In this document: piece by piece, positions 9,241-16,226 of the stretch
Layout of the letters: the number at the start of each line of letters is the position of its first letter
Position numbering within the stretch: the stretch's first letter is position 1
DNA from: Monoplex corrugatus
Lineage: Eukaryota; Mollusca; Gastropoda; Littorinimorpha; Ranellidae
Direction of reading: 5' to 3'
Length of the DNA: 16,226 nucleotides
Assembly: GCA_030674185.1 (NCBI GenBank)
Contig: JAPXFY010004995.1
Location: 1-16,226, forward strand
Made by a program: the position numbers and the translations under genes
Notes under the pieces: generated by a model
Databases searched by the model: none
Told to the model about the DNA's origin: nothing
Seen by the model: only the letters and a program-made list of their open reading frames with translations

Positions 9241-9563
9241 ATTACTTTTTAAATATCACATCTATCCAGTCTCTGTCTGTCTCTGCAGTCACGTGTACTC
9301 TGTACTTGCCTAGAGTGAAAGCCATGTGGTATTTATCAAACTGGTTGCAACAGAGACAGGGTTTTTTTCTGATCTGACTTCACAGGTTTGCGTCAAACTT
9401 GATGAAAACTTTTGTGCACACGACCACCCAACATATCTTATTCAGGGTCCAGAAAGGCAAAGCATCAAGGGAGAGGAAATATATATTGATCTCATAATGC
9501 TGACCTTATGAAAAGTAAGATACTTACTTACTGCTTACTGACTACAAGTTCGTGATAACTTTA
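9241..9563. other. Unassigned non-coding DNA
   Basis: A 61-codon open frame at 9326-9511 resembles nothing I know. No repeat family member recognised. Confidence 0.45.
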
Positions 9564-9571
9564 CGCGCGCG

Positions 9572-9656
<85 letters not shown>
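9564..9656. repeat. (CG)n followed by (CA)n microsatellite
   Basis: About eight CG units run directly into a pure CA array of roughly 38 units. Alternating purine-pyrimidine DNA of this kind is prone to left-handed Z structure. Confidence 0.95.
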
Positions 9657-9658
<2 letters not shown>

Positions 9659-9727
9659 TTGTTTCCAATACAAATTCTTTATCATTCTTATGCCTTTTAA
9701 ATCAATGCTGCGTTTGAAATACTCAAA
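9655..9727 (-). pseudogene. Fragment of another LINE reverse transcriptase
   Basis: The minus-strand frame reads FEYFKRSIDLKGIRMIKNLYWKQQ-like sequence in two overlapping pieces, FEYFKRSIDLKGIRM and IKNLYWKQQ. This corresponds to the DGKDLRIMRNMYWKQTAA segment of copy A4. The residues differ enough that this is a different copy and perhaps a different family. It is out of order relative to A4, so it is not a continuation of it. The CA array abuts its 3' side exactly. Confidence 0.6.
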
Positions 9728-9850
9728 CATGAGGGTCAAGCAGAAACGGTTACAGTGCATGTGTCGAAATCGCCATCAAAGTCAGGCACCAGGGCAGATC
9801 AGCTTCATTACAACATTCACCTACCACACACATTTCGACCAAGTACTATG
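9728..9850 (+). repeat. Degenerate repeat family D, copy D5
   Basis: Begins ATGAGGGTCAAGCAGAAA, then CGGTTACAGTGCA, and ends CATTTCGACC. The next copy (from 9899) has the same order: GTGAGGGTGAAACAGAGA, AATTACAGTGCA and CCTTTCGACC. Confidence 0.6.
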
Positions 9851-9898
9851 CGCCCTTTATTTTTATTACAGTATCGTACACTTTGCAGTTCTTTTTGA

Positions 9899-10060
9899 AG
9901 TGAGGGTGAAACAGAGAGAATTACAGTGCACAAGGTCAAAAGTTACCAAGCCAGATGTGTCCCCCGGGGCATTAATCACACAATGCACTCCTTTCGACCA
10001 GAAACCAGGTGTTAATCAGGAGTGTACTGTTTTCTAATATATTCTTTAGAACGTGAGCAA
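9899..10060 (+). repeat. Repeat family D, copy D6 (best preserved)
   Basis: Used as the reference for the other D copies. Blocks in order: GTGAGGGTGAAACAGAGA, TTACAGTGCA, GGTCAAAAGTTACC, AGCCAGATGTGTCC, AATCACACAATGCACTCC, TTCGACCAGAAACCAGG and TTCTTTAGAACGTGAGC. No coding frame is conserved between copies. Confidence 0.6.
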
Positions 10061-10396
10061 ACGAGCGAAACAAACAAAAGTTTCGGCTCCATTTTGCTCA
10101 GTACAATGTCTGTGCACGTGGACGGTTTCTCACACACTACACCACATCTGGTGTGTTACTGGGGTTTCAATGAGAAGAAGGAAGAGAAAAAGAACTGAAA
10201 CTAGTACTAGTCCCCATAAAAAACATTATCAGTTATGCGCTGTTGAGAGAGTGAGGTTAGTGTTGGGATGGCGGAGGGAGCAGAGGGTTGGTTACGAGCG
10301 GATGAGTGCAAAAGCCCTGAGGCACAAAAGATGGTGAGCATGATTAATCAACTGTATATTTGCAGCATCAAAGAAACTGTCAGGACTGGACAATCA
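10061..10396. other. Unassigned non-coding DNA
   Basis: A 94-codon open frame at 10053-10337 matches no known family, is preceded by repeat D and has no conserved context. No other signal seen. Confidence 0.45.
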
Positions 10397-10425
10397 GTCC
10401 ATCCATCCATCTATCTATCTATCTA

Positions 10426-10485
<60 letters not shown>

Positions 10486-10586
10486 TCTAACTGTCTGTCT
10501 ATCTATCTATCTAACTATCTATCTATTTAGTTATCTATCTATCTATCTATCCAACTATCTATCCAACTATCTATCTATCTATCCAA

Positions 10587-10648
<62 letters not shown>

Positions 10649-10672
10649 GTCTGTCTGTCTGTCTGTCTGATT
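10397..10672. repeat. Tetranucleotide array TCTA/TCTG with TCCA and CTAA variants
   Basis: About 275 bases of TCTA units alternating in blocks with TCTG, with interspersed TCCA and TAACTA variants. A purer TCTA block ends the array, followed by TCTG. The overlapping frame (Ser-Ile-Tyr-Leu repeats) is not a gene. Confidence 0.95.
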
Positions 10673-10805
10673 GTCCCCAGGACTATTTTTGTAAAAGGTG
10701 GTTTGGGCTCCTGCATTCTAGTGACAATTGTTCTATCATAATAATAGTTGCAAAAGATGTCTAGAAAGAGAAACGTATTTCGATGTGTTAGTAATTAGCA
10801 TGTAT
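10673..10805. other. Spacer before LINE copy A3
   Basis: No recognised feature; provides the presumed pre-insertion flank of copy A3. Confidence 0.3.
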
Positions 10806-11156
10806 AAACGTGGTTTCTGTGAGGAATATTGAGAGGTCCATGGACAACAAAGAAAACAAACAAGACAGTCTTGAAGGGAGCAGACACAAGAAGATCATTA
10901 ATAAAGAAGATAAGGAAAAGACAAGCAACATTTATAGGCCATATTATGAGGAAAGAGAAATTAGAGCTCCTGGTCACAACAGAAAAGCTGGAGGGAAAGA
11001 GAACACCAGGTAGACCCAGGGAGAAAATATTGGACGGACTTGCAGGGTGGCTGAGGACAGAGAGGGTGGGAGATGTGCTCGCAGCGACAGGGGATAGATT
11101 CGTATGGAGGGCGATGATCGCCAACGCCTTGCGACAGGGAACTTGATGATGAAACG
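10806..11156 (+). pseudogene. LINE family A, copy A3: 5'-truncated C-terminal end with target duplication
   Basis: Homology begins at GTGGTTTCT (about 10810) and runs through RKRQATFIGHIMRKEKLELL, EGKRTPGRPREKILDGLAGW, MIANALRQGT and a stop at 11144-11146, followed by a TGATGATG tail. Near 10829 the 5' end is in a different frame from the LRRMLRVPW motif of other copies, so a small indel is present there. The rest is about 105 codons without a stop. AAACG(T) flanks both ends (10806-10811 and 11152-11157), consistent with a 5-6 bp target site duplication. The truncation point falls within about 10 bases of that of copy A2. Confidence 0.87.
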
Positions 11157-11157
11157 T

Positions 11158-11525
11158 ACCCTGGTGAAGTTAAGACTTGGCGTGTCTTCCGTTAACAAGC
11201 CATAGACGTCGATATACTGAAGACACCAAAGTCTATGCCCCTTCTCCCCTGGAAACATTAAAAATGAAAATCTTTTTCGTTTAGTGTGTCCAGTGTACGC
11301 AGCACTATGATACAGACACGACCCACTTAGAGAAAGAGTAATCAATATGTTAGTAGCTGTTGTAATTCATCCCCACAGAGACGAACATATTGCCGATGTC
11401 TCCAAACATATTACATGTGTCTTCAAATTAAGAAAACAAAAACAAAAATAAAAAAGGCGTACTTCAAATTAACAAATTAATTGAGGTCAGTATGTTTTTC
11501 GCATTTTTGTATACTTTTTCGTGCG
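11158..11525. other. Unassigned non-coding DNA
   Basis: A minus-strand frame at 10974-11345 is antisense to the LINE over half its length and unrecognisable elsewhere. An A-rich run (AAAACAAAAAC-like) lies near 11430-11455. No gene seen. Confidence 0.45.
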
Positions 11526-11620
<95 letters not shown>

Positions 11621-11621
11621 A
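11526..11621. repeat. (CTAT)n microsatellite
   Basis: About 24 uninterrupted CTAT units. Confidence 0.97.
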
Positions 11622-11717
11622 TGGATGTATATGTAGATGTGTGTATACATGTGTATATGTATGTTTGTGTACATGTATGTGTATATGTATGTGTGTGTAA
11701 TATATATATTTTTTTTT
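11622..11717. repeat. Imperfect TG/TA-rich low-complexity tract
   Basis: A degenerate mixture of ATGT, GTAT and TGTG units, ending in TATATATA and a T run. Confidence 0.8.
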
Positions 11718-11780
11718 GTTTATTTATTTTAGCTTGGGTATTTATTCCCACTCTTTCTTTTCTCCTTTCGCTTTAATATT
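11718..11780 (-). repeat. Left arm of a ~62-bp inverted repeat bracketing the satellite
   Basis: Reverse complement of 14279-14343 with very few differences. Shared blocks are TTTATTTATTTTAGCTTGGG, TATTTATTCCCACTC and CGCTTTAATA. The arm is probably part of a dispersed element whose A-rich tail (on the minus strand) is the T-rich stretch at 11706-11730. Confidence 0.85.
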
Positions 11781-11781
11781 A

Positions 11782-11815
11782 TATATGTATATACACATAC
11801 ACGTACATACACACA

Positions 11816-11906
<91 letters not shown>
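11782..11906. repeat. (CA)n then (TA)n microsatellite
   Basis: Imperfect ATACAC units, a CA array to about 11879, then TA to 11906. Confidence 0.95.
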
Positions 11907-11911
<5 letters not shown>

Positions 11912-12392
11912 CAGGACGCAAATACTTTTTTTCTCTCTTTCTTTTATTTGTTTCTTTTTCCTTTTTGTACTGATTTCATGGAGTGATTATCTGTCAGTCT
12001 ATCTATCAATCTGTCCATCCGAAATCTTTGTCACCTAAAGTGCTTTGACATCCACAGAAACAAACACGAAACAAGTATCTTGTGACAAACCAAAATAGAA
12101 TACCGAGACAGTATCATGTATTTAATATCAGCTTTGTCAATAAACTCTAGTCATTGTGATGGTTTCACGCCAACTCGCACTTCCTGTTCTGGTATATGTG
12201 TGTGTTTGTCTTTTTTCTTCTTTGTTGTAACTGATTCTTTGTGTGTTTATTGATTAAATTGTTGACGCAGGAGGGACAATCAAGACGAAAACTACCAAGA
12301 GAAAGAGAAACTTCTGTGACCAGAAATATAAAAGATAAACGTCTATGTCGTTTTTGCTTTGTTTTTGTTTATTTGTATTGTTTTGTTTTAAT
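11907..12392. other. Unassigned non-coding DNA, T-rich at the right end
   Basis: No gene recognised. TTTTGTTT-type sequence at about 12340-12392 grades into the satellite and may be its point of origin. Confidence 0.5.
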
Positions 12393-13898
12393 TTGGTTTG
12401 GTTTGGTTTGGTTGGGTTTGGTTTGGTTTGGTTTGGTTTGGTTTGGTTTGGATTGGTTTGGTTTGGTTTGGTTTGGTTTGGTTTGGTTTGGTTTGGTTGG
12501 GTTTGGTTTGGTTTGGTTTGGTTTGGTTGGGTTTGGTTTGGTTTGGTTTGGTTTGGTTTGGTTTGGTTTGGTTTGGTTGGGTTTGGATTGGTTGGGTTTG
12601 GTTTGGTTTGGTTTGGTTTGGTTTGGATTGGTTGGGTTTGGTTTGGTTTGGTTTGGTTTGGTTTGGTTTGGTTTGGTTTGGTTGGGTTTGGTTTGGTTTG
12701 GTTTGGTTTGGATTGGTTGGGTTTGGTTGGGTTGGGTTTGGTTTGGTTTGGATTGGTTTGGTTTGGTTTGGTTTGGTTTGGTTTAGTTTAGTTTAGTTTA
12801 GTTTAGTTTAGTTTAATTAAGTTTGGCTTGGTTTTTGGTTTGGTTTGGTTTAGTTTAGTTTAGTTTAGTTTAGTTTAGTTTAGTTTAGTTTAGTTTAGTT
12901 TAGTTTAGTTTAGTTTAGTTTAGTTTAGTTTAGTTTAGTTTAGTTTGGCTTGGTTTTTGGTTTGGTTTGGTTTGGTTTGGATTGGTTTGGTTTAGTTTAG
13001 TTTAGTTTAGTTTAGTTTAGTTTAGTTTAGTTTAGTTTAGTTTAGTTTAGTTTAGTTTAGTTTAGTTTAGTTTAGTTTAGTTTAGTTTAGTTTAGTTTAG
13101 TTTAGTTTGGCTTGGTTTTTGGTTTGGTTTGGTTTGGTTTAGTTGTTAGTTTAGTTTAGTTTAGTTTAGTTTAGTTTAGTTTAGTTTAGTTTAGTTTAGT
13201 TTAGTTTAGTTTAGTTTAGTTTAGTTTAGTTTAGTTTAGTTTAGTTTAGTTTAGTTTAGTTTAGTTTAGTTTAGTTTAGTTTAGTTTAGTTTAGTTTAGT
13301 TTAGTTTTGTTTAGTTTAGTTTAGTTTAGTTTAGTTTAGTTTAGTTTAGTTTAGTTTAGTTTAGTTTAGTTTAGTTTAGTTTAGTTTAGTTTAGTTTAGT
13401 TTAGTTTAGTTTAGTTTAGTTTAGTTTAGTTTAGTTTGGCTTGGTTTTTGGTTTGGGTTGGTTTGGGTTGGTTTGGTTTGGTTTGGTTTGGTTTGGTTTA
13501 GTTTAGTTTAGTTTAGTTTAGTTTAGTTTAGTTTAGTTTAGTTTAGTTTAGTTTAGTTTAGTTTAGTTTAGTTTAGTTTAGTTTAGTTTGGTTTGGTTTG
13601 GTTTTTGGTTTGGTTTGGGTTGGTTTGGTTTGGTTTGGTTTGGTTTGGTTTGGTTTGGTTTAGTTTAGTTTAGTTTAGTTTAGTTTAGTTTAGTTTAATT
13701 TAGTTTAGTTTAGTTTAGTTTAGTTTAGTTTAGTTTAGTTAAGTTTGGCTTGGTTTTTGGTTTGGTTTGGTTTGGTTTGGTTTGGTTTGGTTTGGTTTGG
13801 TTTAGTTTAGTGTAGTTTAGTTTAGTTTAGTTTAGTTTAGTTAAGTTTGGCTTGGTTTTTGGTTTGGTTTGGTTGGTTTGGTTTGGTTTGGTTTGGTT
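12393..13898. repeat. Pentanucleotide satellite of GGTTT and AGTTT units with recurring hinges
   Basis: About 1.5 kb of 5-bp units. The first ~390 bases are GGTTT with point variants GGTTG and GGATT kept in register. After that, blocks alternate as hinge, then GGTTT units, then AGTTT units. The hinge GGCTTGGTTTTTGG occurs at 12825, 12947, 13109, 13438, 13747 and 13849, with a C-less version at 13595. Cytosine is nearly absent from this strand outside the hinges. Three overlapping open frames of 132-181 codons (Trp-Phe-Gly-Leu-Val repeats) exist only because a 5-bp unit without stops is open in every frame. This is not coding sequence. Confidence 0.96.
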
Positions 13899-14278
13899 CA
13901 TTGTTTGAACTGATGTTGAGTCCGCCTAAAAATGTCTTGATTAAATCAAAAATGCATAATGTTTATGTGAAGTCCAAGACTGAAGGATTTATCGTCTAAT
14001 TAATCAAAACTTGACGTAAAGTCGTGATTCGATTCCAGATGAGCCGGTTTGTGTCTCGTCAGCCTTTAGTCTCCACGCTCATGTCTGATTCTTTTCAACT
14101 GGTGATTTTGTCATCACTGTAATATACATCAAGTTGTCGTCGTCGTTCTCACTGCTACAGGCCATTTTCCCCCTTTTTATTTGCAAAACAACGGTATGAA
14201 CACTGTTCACTCTGCGTTTTTTAAATTTTTTTTATAAACAACTATATTACAGTAATGTACCAGAACAATAAGACGATA
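13899..14278. other. Unassigned non-coding DNA
   Basis: No gene or repeat family member recognised between the satellite and the right inverted-repeat arm. Confidence 0.5.
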
Positions 14279-14343
14279 GTATTAAAGCGAAAGGGGGAGA
14301 AAAGAAAGAGTGGGAATAAATACCCAAGCTAAAATAAATAAAC
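14279..14343 (+). repeat. Right arm of the ~62-bp inverted repeat bracketing the satellite
   Basis: Reads AGTATTAAAGCGAAAG, AAAGAAAGAGTGGGAATAAA and TACCCAAGCTAAAATAAATA, the complement of 11718-11780. One small indel (AGGGGGAG against AGGAG) is visible. Confidence 0.85.
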
Positions 14344-14760
14344 AAAAACAAATAAACAAACAATCAAACAAACAAACAAACAAGCCTACAAATAAGTAAA
14401 TAAATTTTTAAAAAAAGAGTAAATAAATGAATGAATAAATAATCAAATAAATAAGTAAATAAATAAATAAATAAAATAGAATAACAGCGCCTTCCCCCTA
14501 AAAACAACAAAAACAACAACAATAACAACAACAACAACACCCAAATTGAAATACTTTAAAATATAAATGTGAAAGTGAACAATGACAGAAAAAGAGAAAA
14601 GTATAAAATGACAAAAAAGGAAGAAAAAAAAAGAAAAATGAACAGAACAGAGCAGACAAGGAAAAATACACGAGGAAAAAAGGCAAGGACCAAAAAAAAA
14701 AAAATTATGAAAAGGAAAAAAAGAAAACACACATAAAAAGATGAAAAAAAAAAGAAAAAA
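14344..14760. repeat. A-rich low-complexity region
   Basis: Successive AAAC, AAAT and AAC unit runs (to about 14540), then purine-rich sequence of A runs and GAAAA. The first part looks like an expanded A-rich retroposon tail continuing from the inverted-repeat arm. Minus-strand frames rich in Phe are artefacts of composition. Confidence 0.8.
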
Positions 14761-14761
14761 T

Positions 14762-14763
<2 letters not shown>

Positions 14764-14857
<94 letters not shown>
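14764..14857. repeat. (CA)n microsatellite
   Basis: A pure array of about 47 CA units. Confidence 0.97.
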
Positions 14858-14859
<2 letters not shown>

Positions 14860-15065
14860 TTCCGCAGAACTACAACACCAACCCATGACATTTCTGCTTT
14901 CAAGGACTGTTGACTAATTCTGCATGCCAGACAAATCCATGCGCCCAGAGGAATGTGGCTTCTAAACATTGAGGGCGATGTGGCACGTGCAAGCACGTCA
15001 CACCCCGTGCTCAATGTCATGCATAAATCATTACCTCTTATTCTCGACTGCAATATAATGGAATG
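14858..15065. other. Unassigned non-coding DNA
   Basis: Open frames on both strands, but none matches a known family. One minus frame runs out of the CA array, so its length is not meaningful. Confidence 0.4.
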
Positions 15066-15380
15066 CCACAGCTGTCACTGCCCTATCGACCCGAATACTT
15101 GTGCTTTTCGAGATGTATTCATTTGTTTTGTGTCTTGATTTGTTTTGTTTTTGTTTTTGTTTCTGTTTTTTTTTTAATGGGGCGGCACGTGGGTGGAAGT
15201 TTCGGAGTTTAAAAAAAGGGAGATAAATGCAGTGATGGCTGAAAAGGGCTCATAATCAGTTTAGTATAAAATTGCTTCTATTGTGGCGCAGTTCAGTAAA
15301 GGTCCATCCGTAAATAGTCGAGAAACTCTCTCTGGCATAAGTTACCTTAAGACACACAGATTAAAATAAAAATACTAAAA
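15066..15380 (+). repeat. Dispersed repeat family C, copy C1
   Basis: Direct repeat of 15891-16215. Shared blocks include CTATCGAC-x-x-GAATACTTGT, a TTTTGTTTTTG tract, GGGAGATAAATGCAG, GATGGCTGAAAAGGGCTCAT, AATCAGTTTA, AATTGCTTCTATTGTG, CAGTAAAGGTCCA and AATAGTCGAGAAACT. It ends in an A-rich tail (AAAATAAAAATACTAAAA). No conserved frame. Probably a retroposon 3' region. Confidence 0.82.
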
Positions 15381-15478
15381 CAAGAACAAGAGCAAGAACA
15401 ACAAGAACAAGAAGAACAAGAGCAAGAACAACAAGAACAACAAGAACAAGAGCAAGATCAACAAGAACAACAACAAAA
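15381..15478. repeat. Three 30-bp units of an AAGAAC-based array
   Basis: Three near-identical 30-bp units (15381-15410, 15411-15440, 15441-15470), each built from CAAGAACAAG, AGCAAGAACA and ACAAGAACAA blocks. They directly follow the A-rich tail of repeat C1. Confidence 0.9.
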
Positions 15479-15531
15479 AAGACGCAGAGGTGGTGCATGA
15501 TCAGTCAGAATCTAAGTCACTTTTGCTAAAT

Positions 15532-15532
15532 A

Positions 15533-15565
<33 letters not shown>

Positions 15566-15635
15566 TACAGACATAGAGAGACAGACAGACAGAGTGAGAG
15601 AGAAAGAGAGAGACAGAGACACAGAGAGAGAGAGA

Positions 15636-15670
<35 letters not shown>

Positions 15671-15675
15671 GACAG
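15532..15675. repeat. Compound microsatellite (GA)n/(GACAGA)n/(GACA)n
   Basis: Imperfect GA and GACAGA units ending in a GACA run. Unlike the tracts upstream of B1 and B3, no repeat B follows. Confidence 0.95.
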
Positions 15676-15779
15676 AAACAAGTCAGGCGGGGTGAGCAGA
15701 CTAGGTATAAGGATGACTGTGAGTCACACACACACAGTGAGAGAGGAATGAAAAATGTTATTACTCAAGGAAAAAAACA

Positions 15780-15890
15780 TTTTCAGTTTCATTTTCAGTT
15801 TTCTCAAAATGGCGTGTCCTCGCTTGGAATAAATTCCCCATGCACTCACGCTACAATAGCATAAACAAACAGTATCATCACCAGGTCGTG
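15780..15890 (+). repeat. SINE-like head related to the insertion at 3590
   Basis: Shares CAGTTTC, a second TTCAGTTT-like block, TCTCAARATGRCGTSTCC, GCTYGGAA and CATGCACT with 3591-3650. It runs without an obvious boundary into repeat C2, so the head and C2 may be one element of about 440 bases. Confidence 0.65.
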
Positions 15891-16226
15891 CCATAGGTGT
15901 AACTACTCTATCGACTGAATACTTGTACCATCTGTACTTTCAGGTGTGATTTATTTGTTTGTTACTTTATTTGTCTGGTTTTTGTTTTGTTTTTGTTTTT
16001 AGAGGGAACTGAAATGGGTCGACAAGTGGGTGGGAGATTTGGGGTATAAAAAGGGAGATAAATGCAGCGATGGCTGAAAAGGGCTCATAATCAGTTTAAT
16101 ATGAAATTGCTTCTATTGTGAGGCAATTTTCAGTAAAGGTCCACCTATAAATAGTCGAGAAACTATTTCTGACACACTGTTACCTTAACACGCACAGAAT
16201 ATAAAAATAAATTTAAAAAAAAAAAA
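15891..16226 (+). repeat. Dispersed repeat family C, copy C2, ending in poly-A
   Basis: Same block order as C1. This copy is cleaner in places (GGGTCGACAAGTGGGTGG, GGTATAAAAAGGGAGATAAA) and ends AATATAAAAATAAATTT followed by a 12-base A run at the window edge. Poly-A at the 3' end indicates spread through an RNA intermediate, as a SINE or a truncated LINE. A TATA-like string at 16046 is probably fortuitous. Confidence 0.8.

Noticed and set aside
9326..9511. Short open frame in otherwise unassigned DNA
   Set aside because: No recognisable motif, no splice or conservation evidence, and of a length expected by chance.
12241..12796. Three overlapping open frames of 132-181 codons with Trp-Phe-Gly-Leu-Val repeats
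   Set aside because: A 5-bp unit lacking stop codons is open in all three frames; composition explains them fully.
12784..13590. AGTTT (TTTAG) array as an internal telomere repeat
   Set aside because: It is not the TTAGGG or TTAGG motif of animals, it alternates with GGTTT, and it sits between ordinary sequence on both sides.
14556..15053. A 165-codon minus-strand frame with a possible membrane protein
   Set aside because: Most of it is a CA array and A-rich DNA read in reverse (Val-Cys and Phe runs); the remaining ~65 codons match nothing.
15066..16226. Repeat C1 and C2 as the two long terminal repeats of a miniature LTR element
   Set aside because: No TG...CA ends, primer binding site or target duplication visible, and C2 ends in poly-A after an AT-rich tail; two retroposon copies are simpler.

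Overview
This window looks like repeat-rich, gene-free DNA from an invertebrate animal nuclear genome. I see no host exon, tRNA or rRNA. The degenerate non-LTR (LINE-type) reverse transcriptases, their tails, the short retroposon-like repeats and the dense long microsatellites resemble what is reported from mollusc genomes, perhaps a gastropod. That placement is an inference from repeat style, not from a diagnostic gene.

Layout. 1-473: 3' end of a LINE pseudogene (family A), + strand. 545-1125: (GA)n/(GACA)n tract followed by repeat family B, copy 1. 1352-1910: two weak copies of an old dispersed repeat (family D) around a TA/CA/GA/TG microsatellite block. 2113-2480: 3' end of a second, CR1/Jockey-like LINE, - strand, with a hairpin and a 5-bp repeat tail. 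2480-3250: mostly featureless, with one D fragment. 3250-3402: microsatellite. 3449-3980: B copy 2, split by a ~296-bp insertion flanked by a 10-bp target duplication. 4111-4307: cluster of ~40-bp units in both orientations that forms a hairpin. 4550-5460: repeat E, split by a 5'-truncated LINE A copy. 5505-6190: D copy and a small tandem duplication. 6385-6873: microsatellites leading into B copy 3 (6941-7199). 7249-7680: repeat E again, inverted and without the LINE. 7756-9240: longest LINE A copy, - strand, with reverse transcriptase and C-terminal remnants, broken by a TA/TG microsatellite. 9564-10060: CG/CA tract, a fragment of another LINE and two adjacent D copies. 10397-10672: TCTA/TCTG array. 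10806-11156: another 5'-truncated LINE A copy with target duplication. 11526-11906: microsatellites. 12393-13898: 1.5-kb pentanucleotide satellite of GGTTT and AGTTT units with recurring hinge segments. A ~62-bp near-identical inverted repeat brackets it at 11718 and 14279. 14335-14857: A-rich DNA and a CA array. 15066-16226: two direct copies of repeat C, the second ending in poly-A at the window edge.

No gene here appears functional. The value of the window is as a record of retrotransposition. Two insertions can be read against an uninterrupted copy of their host repeat, one microsatellite lies inside a former reverse transcriptase reading frame, and the satellite has a polar internal organisation.
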